Below are positions 37,542 to 48,132 of a stretch of DNA of 64,000 bases, one piece after another. Source of the DNA: JAWUVP01 sp034112285 (GTDB taxonomy: Bacteria > Pseudomonadota > Gammaproteobacteria > JABDGN01); contig JAWUVP010000016.1 of NCBI GenBank assembly GCA_034112285.1, forward strand, positions 25,834 through 89,833, in the 5' to 3' direction. The stretch's first letter is position 1; each line of letters begins with the position of its first letter. Below the pieces are notes generated by a model. The model searched no databases and was not told the DNA's origin. It worked only from the letters and a program-made list of their open reading frames with translations. The position numbers were made by a program, and so were the translations under genes.

Positions 37542-37852
37542 GGGAAAATGTATAATTATTTTCTACGCCGGCATTGCCAAGACATTCCATGTCTAATTGA
37601 GTCGATGCTGCTCCTTAATATAAAATGTGTCTAACCGGAGCTTTAGGGAGGCAAAGCCACGGCCTAAAACACCCATAGTTGTATTTCGTCTGTTTTTTAC
37701 CTCAAACCACCTCTAAAACGCTCAATATTAATACAGTCCGTTAATATTTACTTAAGGTTGCTCCGATACAATCAGCCAAGCCCAGGGAATACCCCTTCAT
37801 TAACAGGTAAAAGCCATTTTGGCGGAAGAACCTAATTACAGTGAGTAGAACA
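37542..37852. other. Intergenic region between divergent str operon and adhesin gene
   Basis: About 310 bases that should contain the promoter of the autotransporter gene. I see no coding sequence on the plus strand and no convincing -35/-10 pair. A minus-strand ORF at 37741-38076 lies mostly inside the adhesin gene and is not supported. Confidence 0.4.
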
Positions 37853-40800
37853 ATGAAAATATTGCGCAAAGCCATTTTAACCAGCATCGGTATCTTACCT
37901 TTTTTCGCTCCCCTATCTGCCTTTGCTGCAGATGACGCAACCGATACGAAAGATTTATTGAGCAGTAGCGAGCTTGACTGGCGCAAGTCGCGCTTTAGTC
38001 TGGTTGCTGAATCTGGCTCACGCACCCTTGGTACGGTGGATGCCTTCGTGCCTTTCATGGGCAACGAAGATTTCATGATTTATGCGGATTTAATGGCAAA
38101 ACTGGGCTCAGGTGCCAGCAATGCTAGCGGCAACACCTTTGAAGGCAACCTCGGCTTAGGCTTTCGACGTGTGAACGATAAAGAAACAGCTATCTATGGT
38201 ATGTACGCCTTTTACGATAGTCTACGTTCCGTTAACGACAACACCTTTCAACAGGTCACTGTCGGTGCTGAACGCTTAGGCTTAACCTGGGATTTTCGGG
38301 CCAATGTCTACTTGCCCTTGGGTGAAAAATCCCTGACCAAAGATGTCTATAAAGGTGGCAAAGTGGTGATTGATGCACACAACTTAATTGAGTACATCAA
38401 ATTAAACACTGAAACCATTACCACTGGTTACGATGTTGAAGTCGGCCGCACCCTGGGCACCAATAAATTGCGCGGCTACATCGGCGCTTATTCCTTTGGC
38501 AAAGATTTATCGGGCCCACGTATGCGCTTGGAATATCAACTGTCCTCTCACCTAACCTTAACGGGTAGTTTGCAACACGACAAAGATCGCGGCACCCAAT
38601 ATTTGTTAGGCGCGCGCATGAGTGTCGGCGGCAGTCAGGCAGAAAATTCTAACAGCATTTACAATCGCATGACCGCCCCTGTGGTACGTGATGTTGATAT
38701 TGTGACGAAAGTCACCGAAACAGATATGACTAAGGTCGAGCTAGATCGCTTCTACATGGTAGATGTCGACAACCAAGCCAACGGCGATGGCACCTTAGAA
38801 AACCCGTTTAACTCTATCAATGACGCCATTAATGCTGCGCCGGAAAACGCCATTATTTTTGTCGTGGGAAAAAATGGCGAGCCGCAACAATTAGGCGGCG
38901 ATACAAGCTTAAAAGAAGGCCAACTGTTGTGGGGTGGCTATGAACCACTCTATTGGGATTTCGACCAAGGCTTACCGCGCTTTGTTCCCAATGACGGCGA
39001 CACCTTATTAATTCAATCAGGCAGTGGCGTGCGCCAGACCTTGAGTGGGGGAATTACCGCCAATGGTAACAACATTGGCCTTTACCACTTTGATTTACAG
39101 GGCAACGGGCAGAGCGCCGATGGCGTTTTTATTAATGATCACAACGGGGTGGTTGTTAATGACGTCAACATTAGTGGTTTTGATACCGGCATTCAAATTT
39201 TAGGAAGCCATACGGATGTTAGCCTGAGCAATATTAAACTCGACCAAAATGGCACCGGTATACTGATTGAAGGGGGTCAAACGACCTATAGCAACCTCAG
39301 CATTAGCAATAGCGAGAACTATGGCATTCAAATGAGTGGTGGTTCTTCGCTGAGCGGCGACCATGTCGAAATCAGCAACAGTGGCCTAGATGGCATGCAC
39401 ATTGATAATGCAACCTTTAGTAGCAACAGCTTAACGATTAACAACAGCGAAGACAACGGCGTTTATCAACAAGGTGGTAGCTTTAATGTGTTCGGAGCCG
39501 GTGCCGTTAGCAACAGTGGCAAAGATGGTATGCACTTTGAAAATGTAAGCTTTAGCGCCGGTAGTTTAATGATTAGTGATAGCGATGGTTATGGCCTTTT
39601 CCAAACCGGGGGCAGCTTTGAGGTGCTGGGCAAAACCTCTGTCAGCGACAGCAAACAAGATGGCATCTACTTTGAAAATCTTGATGCACGTATTGGTAGC
39701 ATGAGTATCAGCAATAGTGGTGGCAAGGGTCTTTATCAAAACGGCGGTAGTTTAGTGGCCAGTGGTGACTTGATAGCCAATAACAGCCAAGCTGATGGCA
39801 TTTATTTACAAAATGTCACCGCGCTGGTGAAAAATATTAGCAGCACTGAAGCTGGCATGAATGGTTTAGTGCTTAACAACAGTGAGTTAAATGTTACGGG
39901 CTCGCTCGTCGCAGACAATAATGAAGCTTCAGGCATTGTTAATCAAGCGAGTAAATTGCGCATTGATGGGAAAAGTAGCAGCAGTGAGAATGGTGAATTC
40001 GGCTACTATGGCGAACACGGCAGCCTAACCGGTAGTGGTAGCTTGGAGACCTCTGCTAACAATTCAAGCGGATTTTTTGCCAGCGACAGCACAATTGAGC
40101 TGGGTGGTCTTACCAGCAACGCGAATGGCCAAGACGGCGTGATTTTACAAGACACTCAAGCAACATTTGGCTCTCTCACCGCACAAGACAACACAGCCGG
40201 AAAGGGTTTAACCATAAGTGGCAACGACAAACAAGTCAGCATTGGCATGGCCGACATTCAACGCAATACCGTCGGCATAGTGCAGCATGATGCTGCGCTA
40301 ACCATTGATAGCGGTAATGTTAGCAACAATACCCAAGAAGGGATTGATAGTTATGGCGCATCATTAACCATTAACGATACTAACTTTGCAAACAATGGAA
40401 CTGACGGCATTAAACTTAACAACGGCAGTCAGTTAACACTCGACGGCGGTAACTTTACTGATAATGGCCACCACGGTTTAAACATGACCGACAACAATAT
40501 CGCCAATATTAGCAATGTAAGCTTTACGCACAATGGTGGCATAACCGAAGATAAAGATGGCAATTCTATTGTGCCCGATGCACAAAGCATCGATGATCTT
40601 TATAGCGCCATTTCTGTTTCGGGCACCCTAAATGCTAACGGCCTTATTGTGAACAACAATGCGGCTGGTATTGAGTTAGTTAACGGTAGCTTAAACATCA
40701 ACCAAGCTGTTGACAACAATACCAGTACCATTAACGACAATCATGGCTATGGTATTTGGGCGCATCAAAAGCAAGACGGCACAACACGAAACATCACTAT

Positions 40801-41818
40801 TTCTAATACGCAGATCACCGGCAATACATTCGTCAATCCTGATGTGAAATTATTGGGTCATGGCATTTATGCGCAAGATATCAATGAAATGCATTTAACC
40901 GATGTCAGTATGAATAACAATGAAGGCATTGGCTTATCGGTCGAAAGTGGCCGTGTAGCGCTAGATTCTGTTCAGCTTAACCAAAATAACACCGCGGGTT
41001 TATTGGTTGATGGCGGGGATGTCAGCCTTACAGACTCTGAAAGTATTGGCAATGGTAACGGGATAGAATTTACGAACGGCAAATTAACCATTACCAACAG
41101 CTTCATTACAGACAATAAACATTTAGGTGTTTTATTAAAAAGTAACGCTGATGGTACTACGCGTGAATTAACCATGCGCGACTCTATTATCGAAGGCACA
41201 AAAAATAACAACTCTTCCATCAATTTAGGTCAAGGTGAAGGCCATGGCCTTGAGGTTGATGATAGCAACTCAACAGTGACATTATTCAACACCCAAATTA
41301 TTAATAATGAAGGCCATGGTGTTTATTTGAAAGCCGGTACGTTTACCATGGATGGCGATGATAAAAATTCATCACGCCTGGGTGAAAATGGTTTAGGTGG
41401 AATCTATGCTCTATTTGATAGCACGGCTCCAGAAAAATCTGTGCAACAAATCCACATTAACAACACAACCATAGATTTAAATGTAAAGCGCACCGATGTG
41501 GAAGGTACCACCGCGGTGAAAATAAATTATCTTGATAAAGTCATGGACAAGACGGTCTTCATGGATAATGTCGACATTATTCACAACAACGCTGCCGGCA
41601 TTCAGTTCGTGTGGACTGATAACAATGCAAACATATATGAGGATAGCACGCCTACCATCACGCGATTAACCATGAACAATAATGATGATTCAAATGGAAA
41701 ATCGAAGCTTATAGACCCGATGATCGATCATGCAACCCTGAACCTTGGCCAAGAAGCAGAGGAATATATCATTCGAGGCCAGGGCCGCGAGTTCTTTTGG
41801 GAAAAACGTGAACCCTAG
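37853..41818 (+). CDS. Inverse-autotransporter adhesin with beta-helix passenger
   Basis: A 1321-residue protein. A signal peptide (ILRKAILTSIGILPFFAPL, cleavage after AFAA) is followed by an inverse-autotransporter beta-barrel of the intimin/invasin type at about residues 30-270. Recognisable barrel segments are GNTFEGNLGLGFRRV, ETAIYGMYAFYDSLRS, TWDFRANVYLPLGEKS and LTLTGSLQHDKDRGTQYLLGARM. From about residue 300 (NPFNSINDAINAAPENA) to the end is a right-handed parallel beta-helix with many NSG, NNG and DGI turns, in super-repeats of about 42 residues. The C-terminus is thus the exposed part. The start is the ATG at 37853; an in-frame GTG at 37841 would add four residues. No LysM or Ig-like domains are visible. 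It is probably a surface adhesin; a beta-helix lyase is less likely because no catalytic set is evident. Confidence 0.85.
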   Translation: MKILRKAILTSIGILPFFAPLSAFAADDATDTKDLLSSSELDWRKSRFSLVAESGSRTLGTVDAFVPFMGNEDFMIYADLMAKLGSGASNASGNTFEGNLGLGFRRVNDKETAIYGMYAFYDSLRSVNDNTFQQVTVGAERLGLTWDFRANVYLPLGEKSLTKDVYKGGKVVIDAHNLIEYIKLNTETITTGYDVEVGRTLGTNKLRGYIGAYSFGKDLSGPRMRLEYQLSSHLTLTGSLQHDKDRGTQYLLGARMSVGGSQAENSNSIYNRMTAPVVRDVDIVTKVTETDMTKVELDRFYMVDVDNQANGDGTLENPFNSINDAINAAPENAIIFVVGKNGEPQQLGGDTSLKEGQLLWGGYEPLYWDFDQGLPRFVPNDGDTLLIQSGSGVRQTLSGGITANGNNIGLYHFDLQGNGQSADGVFINDHNGVVVNDVNISGFDTGIQILGSHTDVSLSNIKLDQNGTGILIEGGQTTYSNLSISNSENYGIQMSGGSSLSGDHVEISNSGLDGMHIDNATFSSNSLTINNSEDNGVYQQGGSFNVFGAGAVSNSGKDGMHFENVSFSAGSLMISDSDGYGLFQTGGSFEVLGKTSVSDSKQDGIYFENLDARIGSMSISNSGGKGLYQNGGSLVASGDLIANNSQADGIYLQNVTALVKNISSTEAGMNGLVLNNSELNVTGSLVADNNEASGIVNQASKLRIDGKSSSSENGEFGYYGEHGSLTGSGSLETSANNSSGFFASDSTIELGGLTSNANGQDGVILQDTQATFGSLTAQDNTAGKGLTISGNDKQVSIGMADIQRNTVGIVQHDAALTIDSGNVSNNTQEGIDSYGASLTINDTNFANNGTDGIKLNNGSQLTLDGGNFTDNGHHGLNMTDNNIANISNVSFTHNGGITEDKDGNSIVPDAQSIDDLYSAISVSGTLNANGLIVNNNAAGIELVNGSLNINQAVDNNTSTINDNHGYGIWAHQKQDGTTRNITISNTQITGNTFVNPDVKLLGHGIYAQDINEMHLTDVSMNNNEGIGLSVESGRVALDSVQLNQNNTAGLLVDGGDVSLTDSESIGNGNGIEFTNGKLTITNSFITDNKHLGVLLKSNADGTTRELTMRDSIIEGTKNNNSSINLGQGEGHGLEVDDSNSTVTLFNTQIINNEGHGVYLKAGTFTMDGDDKNSSRLGENGLGGIYALFDSTAPEKSVQQIHINNTTIDLNVKRTDVEGTTAVKINYLDKVMDKTVFMDNVDIIHNNAAGIQFVWTDNNANIYEDSTPTITRLTMNNNDDSNGKSKLIDPMIDHATLNLGQEAEEYIIRGQGREFFWEKREP

Positions 41819-41841
41819 GTTCTGACAAAGCTGAACCTAGG
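41814..41841. repeat. Perfect hairpin at the end of the adhesin gene
   Basis: CCTAGGTTC and GAACCTAGG (9 bp each) enclose a 10-base loop and overlap the adhesin stop codon. There is no clear T run, so it may be an mRNA-stabilising or weak termination structure between the adhesin and the secreted-protein genes. Confidence 0.5.
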
Positions 41842-41923
41842 CTTTATGAAATAAATTAAAATTAACAATGAGCAGAAGAAATTTAATGAATTGCCAAAAC
41901 CAAATAAAAATAGGAAACCACCC

Positions 41924-42679
41924 ATGAAAAAATTTAAAATAATTTCACCCCTTTTAATCCTTCTTTCCCTAGTCGGATTTTCAGCTTACGCGGCCAATGC
42001 CGTTGTTGGAACCTGCGATATTGGCAGTGGGACGAATAGCGGATTTTGGTTTTTTCAAAATTTACCTGATAACCATAATTTAAATATTAAATACGAAGCT
42101 TTAGACGTAGCTGGTGGCGTATATAACAATAGCCAGCTGCCTCCTGGCCTACATTGCTTGCCCTTACCCAAGCCTGATGCAACATTAAGAATGTGCTTAA
42201 CATATGATGGAGAGGGGTGTTCAGACTTAAGCACATCTGAGCAATCAAGTTCGGTACAATCAGCGAGTTGTTTTGAAGATGCATGGGATAATCAAGCAAG
42301 ACCAGGATGCTACTGGGCACCCAATAGACCGAGGCCAAGCCCTCAAGGTACTCCCGGCATCATAAAAGCTTCCTGCGGAACTGATCAAATGGGATTTTGG
42401 TTTAACCAACATAATTTTGATGAACATCGGAAGAATATGAACCTTTATTATTTAGTGGCTACAGGCTCGTATTATAATAATAGCCAGCTTCCCGCAGGCT
42501 TACATTGTCTTCCTCTACCGGCCCAAGGAGCGAGTATAAGAGTTTGTCAGTCACAACCAGGAGGGCCAAGAATTAACCCGCTTTGCTTTACTAGCACTGT
42601 TGATCTCGATAACGCAAAAGCCGTGACATGCAACAGTAAGTATAGGACTTGTGGTTGGTCTTCAGAAAAGCCGACATAA
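41924..42679 (+). CDS. Secreted protein with two six-cysteine modules (copy 1)
   Basis: A 251-residue protein of no family known to me, with signal peptide MKKFKIISPLLILLSLVGFS ending near AYAA. The mature part is an internal duplication. Each half contains Cys-(G/S)...GFWF-Q, then YNNSQLP-GLHCLPLP, then A-hydrophobic-R-hydrophobic-C, a fourth Cys, (A/T)-(S/V)-T/S-C and a final C-(Y/G)W. That makes six Cys per half and twelve in all, which suggests disulphide-stabilised periplasmic or extracellular modules. Start: the ATG at 41924, with AGGAAA upstream. It follows the adhesin by about 105 nt and is paralogous to the next gene. Confidence 0.75.
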   Translation: MKKFKIISPLLILLSLVGFSAYAANAVVGTCDIGSGTNSGFWFFQNLPDNHNLNIKYEALDVAGGVYNNSQLPPGLHCLPLPKPDATLRMCLTYDGEGCSDLSTSEQSSSVQSASCFEDAWDNQARPGCYWAPNRPRPSPQGTPGIIKASCGTDQMGFWFNQHNFDEHRKNMNLYYLVATGSYYNNSQLPAGLHCLPLPAQGASIRVCQSQPGGPRINPLCFTSTVDLDNAKAVTCNSKYRTCGWSSEKPT

Positions 42680-42892
42680 AAATGGGGCGTCAAGACGGAG
42701 CAATCAACAAGCAAGCCTTGCCGAAAAATAAGTAGAGCTTAAAAATAATAAATAATCGAAATTTGATTTGGCGAAAACTGCGCTATTCCATACTTTTGGG
42801 GTCATTTTCGCTAAAGTATATCAACGATTTGTAGACACATGGGCGGCATAATATTGCCCCTTTGCAATAAAATTAACAATAGGACAACACAC

Positions 42893-43639
42893 ATGAAAAA
42901 ATTTAAAATAATTTCACCCTTGTTAATCCTTCTCGCCCTAGTCGGATTTTCAGCTCACGCGGCCAGTGCCGTTGTTGGAACCTGCGATAGTGGCAGTGGC
43001 ACGAATAGCGGCTTTTGGTTTTTCCAACATATGCGCGATAACCAAAATTTGAAAGTTGAATATGAAACAGCTAATAATAGCGACATGTATAACAATAGCC
43101 AGCTTCCCAGCGGCCTACATTGCCTACCCTTGATCAAGCCTGATGCAAGCATAAGGGTCTGTATGACTGTTGACAACGAACAATGTTTCGACTTAAGACC
43201 ATCCGAGCAGCCAAGTACGGTACAATCGGCTAGTTGTTTTGAAGATATATGGGCGCCTAGACCGAGAGCAACATGCTACTGGGACGTAACTAGACCGAAG
43301 CCGAGTCCTCCAGGTACTCCCGGCATCATTAAGGCTACATGCGAGCTTAATGATCCTCAGGAACCAAGCAAGATGGGCTTTTGGTTTCGTCAGCATAATA
43401 CTAGAACGCATATGTCTGTTGCTTATTTAAAAATCACAGGCACTCATTATAACAATAGCGAGCTTGGCGAAGGCTTACATTGTCTTCCTCCACCGGCTCA
43501 AGGTGCGAGTATAAAAATCTGTGAAGCAGGAGGCGATGATGACTGCTTTACAACCACCGTTGATCTCGATAACGCAGAAGGTGTTACTTGTAACAATGCT
43601 TATGACGTTTGTGGTTGGTCTTCGGTAAAACCTACGTAA
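42893..43639 (+). CDS. Secreted protein with two six-cysteine modules (copy 2)
   Basis: A 248-residue paralogue of the preceding gene. Signal peptide and the first 25 mature residues are nearly identical (VVGTCDSGSGTNSGFWFFQ), and even the ribosome-binding-site region (AATAGGA) is similar, so the duplication is fairly recent. The later parts differ more, with an insertion of acidic and basic residues before GFWFRQH. All twelve cysteines are kept. Start: the ATG at 42893 rather than the in-frame ATG at 42839. A strong terminator follows. The role is unknown; association with the adhesin upstream is only positional. Confidence 0.75.
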   Translation: MKKFKIISPLLILLALVGFSAHAASAVVGTCDSGSGTNSGFWFFQHMRDNQNLKVEYETANNSDMYNNSQLPSGLHCLPLIKPDASIRVCMTVDNEQCFDLRPSEQPSTVQSASCFEDIWAPRPRATCYWDVTRPKPSPPGTPGIIKATCELNDPQEPSKMGFWFRQHNTRTHMSVAYLKITGTHYNNSELGEGLHCLPPPAQGASIKICEAGGDDDCFTTTVDLDNAEGVTCNNAYDVCGWSSVKPT

Positions 43640-43680
43640 TAAGCCCGGCGTCAGAGCGACGTAATCAGCAAACAAAAATG

Positions 43681-43720
43681 AAAACGCCCCACAACCTTAG
43701 AACAGGGTGTGGGGCGTTTT
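43681..43720. terminator. Bidirectional terminator between secreted-protein gene and rpoC
   Basis: A 13-bp stem AAAACGCCCCACA/TGTGGGGCGTTTT with a 14-base loop. The A and T ends allow termination of both convergent transcripts. Confidence 0.92.
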
Positions 43721-43743
43721 GCTTCACGCTTTAAAACTACGTT

Positions 43744-46700
43744 TTAAGCAGCAGGCGCTTCATCTGTCGATTTCAACGCTTCGCTTAATGCAGCTTCTAC
43801 GTCTTGTGCTGTAATAACCTCAGTTTCTTGAACCGCTGCATTTTGATCTTTAGTCAACTTGCGTAAACGGCGCACTTCGGCGTGATGTGCTTGGCCTGTA
43901 CCGGCTGGAATCAAACGACCTACCATGACATTTTCTTTTAAGCCATGTAGGTTATCAACTTTTCCGGTTACCGACGCTTCAGTTAACACACGCGTTGTTT
44001 CTTGGAACGATGACGCTGATAAGAAGGACTCAGTTGCTAACGAGGCTTTAGTAATACCTAACAACACTCGGTCATAAATAGCCGGCAAATTCTCTGCAGC
44101 TCTGACATCGTCATTCGCTTTTAAGATACGTGCCAACTCAACTTGCTCACCTTTAATGAAACGGGTATCGCCTGGTTGGTCAACCACAACTTTACGTAAC
44201 ATTTGACGAACAATGACTTCGATATGCTTATCGTTAATCTTCACACCTTGTAAGCGGTACACTTCTTGCACTTCGTTAACAATGTAATTGGCTAATGCGG
44301 CAACGCCTTGCAAACGCAAGATATCGTGCGGGTTAAGCGGGCCATCAGAGACGACTTCACCACGAGCAATATGCTCACCTTCAAACACATCCAAATGACG
44401 CCATTTTGGAATCAAGGTTTCAATGGTTTCACCCTCTTCATCCGTAATCACTAAGCGACGCTTGCCTTTAGTTTCTTTACCAAAGCTAATTACACCGCTA
44501 GTTTCGGCTAATACGGCCGCTTCTTTAGGCTGACGTGCTTCAAACAAATCGGCAACGCGTGGTAAACCACCGGTAATATCACGCGTTTTACTGGCTTCTT
44601 GTGGGATACGAGCAATAACATCACCCACTTCAAGCTTGGCTCCATCTTCTAAATTCAAGATAGCATTCGCTTGCATGAAGTAATGTGCGGGCACATTTGT
44701 ACCAGCAAGTAGCAAATCGTTCCCCTCAGCATCAATCAATTTAACCATTGGGCGCATTTCTTTACCTGAAGAACCACGCTGTGAGACATCACTAACCACA
44801 ATACTGGTTAAACCGGTCAACTCATCACTCTGACGATCCATCGTAACGCCATCAAGCAGGTCAACAAATTTTATAGTACCGGCAACTTCTGTAATAATTG
44901 GATGAGTATGAGGATCCCAATTGGCAATTACTTCGCCACCTTTCACTACGCCACCATCAGTCACGGTAATTTCCGCACCGTAAGGTACTTTATAACGCTC
45001 ACGCTCACGGCCATGTTCATCGGCAATAATGACTTCACCTGAACGTGACACCGTAACAATGTTGCCATTTTTGCGGCTCACGGTTTTCATATTCTGTAAC
45101 TTGGCAATACCGTCGTTTTTCACTTGGATATTGTTTTCTGCAGTTGCCCGCGACGCAGCACCACCAATATGGAAGGTACGCATGGTAAGCTGTGTACCAG
45201 GTTCACCAATTGATTGCGCAGCAATAATACCAACGGCTTCACCGGCGTTCACCAAATGACCACGCGCTAGGTCGCGACCATAACAAGCGGCACAAATGCC
45301 GTAACGTGTTTCACAAGAAATAGGGGAACGCACGGTAACTTGATACACGCCACTTTTTTCAAGTGAATCAACATAGCGTTCATCAAGCAATGTTCCGCGT
45401 GACAATAAAACTTCATCGGTACCTGGCTGATAAATGTCTTCAGCAACAACACGGCCCAAGATACGGTCACGCAAAGGCTCAACCACGTCACCGCCTTCAA
45501 TGTGAGGTTTCATGCTTAAGCCACGCTCTGTTCCACAATCATCAGTAGTAATCACCAAATCTTGTGAAACGTCAACCAAACGACGCGTTAAGTAACCCGA
45601 GTTGGCCGTTTTCAATGCCGTATCAGCCAAACCTTTACGCGCACCATGGGTAGAGTTAAAGTACTGTTGTACATTCAAGCCTTCACGGAAATTCGCAGTA
45701 ATCGGCGTCTCAATAATTGTTCCATCTGGACGTGCCATCAGGCCACGCATTCCGGCTAACTGCCGCATTTGAGCGGCGCTACCCCGCGCACCTGAATCTG
45801 ACATCATGTACACTGGATTAAAGGAAGTTTGTTGCACTTCGTTACCCTGTGCATCAATCACTGTTTCATGCGCTAGCTGGTCCATCATAGCTTTTGCAAC
45901 TTGTTCTGTGGTTCGTGACCAAATATCGAGCACCTTACTGAAGCGCTCGCCGGCAGTAACCAAGCCGGAAGTAAATTGTTGTACAATTTCTTTCACTTCT
46001 TTTTCAGCAACCTCAACGATTTTAGCTTTTTCAGTAGGAATCTCTAAATCTTCAATACCGACTGACGCGCCAGAGCGCGTAGCAAATTTAAAGCCAAGAT
46101 ACATAATGTGATCCGCTAAGATAACCGTCGCCTTGATACCTAATTCGCGGTATGAGTAATCAACTAACGCAGAAATCGTTTTCTTGACCATCACTTTATT
46201 GGCCAATTCAAATGGCAATTCAGTGGGTAGGATATCAGCTAAAATAGCACGGCCTACAGTCGTATCAACGAGTTCACGCTTAGCTTCAGTACGGTCGCCA
46301 TATTCATCCAAGCGTGTGATAGTAATACGTACTTTAATTTTAGCATGTAAATCAACCACACCATTATCATATGCGCGTACAACTTCAGCGATGTCCGCAA
46401 ACACCATGCCTTCGCCGCGAGAATTAATGCGCTCACGTGTTAAGTAATATAGCCCTAAAACCATATCTTGGGTTGGCACAATAATGGGCTCGCCACTTGC
46501 AGGTGAAAGAATGTTATTGGTCGACATCATTAACGTGCGCGACTCTATTTGCGCTTCCAACGTTAAGGGAATGTGGACCGCCATTTGGTCACCATCAAAG
46601 TCGGCGTTGTATGAAGTACAAACAAGTGGATGCAATTGAATAGCTTTACCTTCAATTAACACCGGCTCAAATGCTTGAATACCTAATCTTTGCAGCGTTG

Positions 46701-47979
46701 GCGCCCGGTTTAATAAGATAGGATGCTCACGAATCACTTCTTCTAAAATATCCCAAACTTCGGATTCTTCGCGCTCAACCATTTTCTTCGCAGCTTTAAT
46801 GGTTGTTGCAAGTCCACGCATTTCTAATTTGCTGAAAATAAAAGGTTTAAATAATTCTAAAGCCATTTTCTTTGGCAAACCACATTGGTGCAGGCGCAAA
46901 GTTGGGCCCACAACAATAACTGAACGACCCGAGTAATCTACCCGTTTACCCAGTAAGTTTTGACGGAAACGACCGCCCTTACCTTTAATCATATCAGCAA
47001 GTGATTTTAATGGGCGACGGTTAGAACCAGTGATGGCACGACCGCGACGACCATTGTCTAATAAGGCGTCAACTGATTCTTGTAGCATACGTTTTTCATT
47101 ACGCACAATAATATCAGGGGCACTCAAGTCTAATAAACGTTTTAAACGATTATTACGGTTGATAACACGACGATATAAATCATTCAAATCTGATGTTGCA
47201 AAACGGCCACCATCTAGCGGTACTAATGGACGCAAGTCTGGGGGTAGAATGGGTAAGACGGTTAACACCATCCATTCAGGTTTGTTGGGTGATTCACGGA
47301 ACGCTTCTAGTAATTTCAAACGTTTCGTTAATTTTTTCAATTTCGTTTCTGAATCGGTTGAGGCAACTTCTTCACGTAAAGTCGTGATTTCGTCATCCAT
47401 ATCAACTGATTTCAATAAATCTTGTACCGCTTCCGCGCCCATTTCAGCATTAAACTCATCACCATATTCTTCCACGGCGTCAAGATAAGCTTCTTCGGTT
47501 AACAGTTGGCCACGCTCTAAATGCGACATGCCTGGGTCAATAACCACATAGGCTTCGTAGTACAGCACACGCTCAATTTCGCGCAATGTCATATCTAGCA
47601 TTAAACCAATACGTGAAGGTAATGATTTTAAGAACCAGATGTGTGCCACTGGGCAGGCCAAATCAATATGGCCCATACGTTCGCGACGTACTTTAGACAA
47701 GGTAACTTCCACGCCACATTTTTCGCAGATAACACCGCGATGTTTTAAGCGCTTGTATTTTCCACACAAACACTCGTAGTCTTTTACAGGCCCAAAAATT
47801 CGTGCGCAAAACAAACCGTCACGTTCAGGCTTGAACGTACGATAATTAATTGTTTCAGGTTTCTTCACTTCACCGTATGACCATGAACGAATGGTTTCAG
47901 GCGCGGCCAAACTAATGCGAATTCTGTCGAAATCTACAACGTTGTCCTGGTTTTTTAAGAGATTAATTAAATCTTTCAA
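43744..47979 (-). CDS. rpoC: RNA polymerase beta' subunit
   Basis: A 1411-residue protein (E. coli 1407). The N-terminal zinc ribbon [20 protein letters not shown] lies near residues 70-89, and the catalytic magnesium loop [12 protein letters not shown] near 458-469. The second zinc cluster ([19 protein letters not shown]) is present, as are the bridge-helix and trigger-loop segments ([20 protein letters not shown], then [11 protein letters not shown]). The C-terminus is normal. It follows rpoB after about 150 nt containing hairpins. Confidence 0.98.
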   Translation of the reverse strand: MKDLINLLKNQDNVVDFDRIRISLAAPETIRSWSYGEVKKPETINYRTFKPERDGLFCARIFGPVKDYECLCGKYKRLKHRGVICEKCGVEVTLSKVRRERMGHIDLACPVAHIWFLKSLPSRIGLMLDMTLREIERVLYYEAYVVIDPGMSHLERGQLLTEEAYLDAVEEYGDEFNAEMGAEAVQDLLKSVDMDDEITTLREEVASTDSETKLKKLTKRLKLLEAFRESPNKPEWMVLTVLPILPPDLRPLVPLDGGRFATSDLNDLYRRVINRNNRLKRLLDLSAPDIIVRNEKRMLQESVDALLDNGRRGRAITGSNRRPLKSLADMIKGKGGRFRQNLLGKRVDYSGRSVIVVGPTLRLHQCGLPKKMALELFKPFIFSKLEMRGLATTIKAAKKMVEREESEVWDILEEVIREHPILLNRAPTLQRLGIQAFEPVLIEGKAIQLHPLVCTSYNADFDGDQMAVHIPLTLEAQIESRTLMMSTNNILSPASGEPIIVPTQDMVLGLYYLTRERINSRGEGMVFADIAEVVRAYDNGVVDLHAKIKVRITITRLDEYGDRTEAKRELVDTTVGRAILADILPTELPFELANKVMVKKTISALVDYSYRELGIKATVILADHIMYLGFKFATRSGASVGIEDLEIPTEKAKIVEVAEKEVKEIVQQFTSGLVTAGERFSKVLDIWSRTTEQVAKAMMDQLAHETVIDAQGNEVQQTSFNPVYMMSDSGARGSAAQMRQLAGMRGLMARPDGTIIETPITANFREGLNVQQYFNSTHGARKGLADTALKTANSGYLTRRLVDVSQDLVITTDDCGTERGLSMKPHIEGGDVVEPLRDRILGRVVAEDIYQPGTDEVLLSRGTLLDERYVDSLEKSGVYQVTVRSPISCETRYGICAACYGRDLARGHLVNAGEAVGIIAAQSIGEPGTQLTMRTFHIGGAASRATAENNIQVKNDGIAKLQNMKTVSRKNGNIVTVSRSGEVIIADEHGRERERYKVPYGAEITVTDGGVVKGGEVIANWDPHTHPIITEVAGTIKFVDLLDGVTMDRQSDELTGLTSIVVSDVSQRGSSGKEMRPMVKLIDAEGNDLLLAGTNVPAHYFMQANAILNLEDGAKLEVGDVIARIPQEASKTRDITGGLPRVADLFEARQPKEAAVLAETSGVISFGKETKGKRRLVITDEEGETIETLIPKWRHLDVFEGEHIARGEVVSDGPLNPHDILRLQGVAALANYIVNEVQEVYRLQGVKINDKHIEVIVRQMLRKVVVDQPGDTRFIKGEQVELARILKANDDVRAAENLPAIYDRVLLGITKASLATESFLSASSFQETTRVLTEASVTGKVDNLHGLKENVMVGRLIPAGTGQAHHAEVRRLRKLTKDQNAAVQETEVITAQDVEAALSEALKSTDEAPAA

Positions 47980-48040
47980 GGTTATCTCCTGCTGATAAAA
48001 TCATTTTTATTTTTCCTCTCAATTATAAGAGGAACTAAGA

Positions 48041-48071
48041 GGGATTTTAAGAGCTTAGCTCATAAAATCCC
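48041..48071 (-). other. Long hairpin between rpoB and rpoC
   Basis: GGGATTTTAAGAGCT and AGCTCATAAAATCCC form a stem with a single mismatch and almost no loop. A smaller CCTCT/AGAGG hairpin lies at 48015-48032. There is no terminator T run. A processing or stabilising element within the rpoBC mRNA is likely. Confidence 0.45.
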
Positions 48072-48132
48072 TTTTGCTTAAGTCATAACAAACAACTCAA
48101 ACGCTCTCCATCCTGTGAGAGGAGAGTGCTTT

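Noticed and set aside
39240..40560. CRISPR-like or tandem DNA repeats
   Set aside because: The regularity is at the protein level (beta-helix turns such as NSG and DGI) within one open frame; the DNA units are not identical and have no spacer structure.
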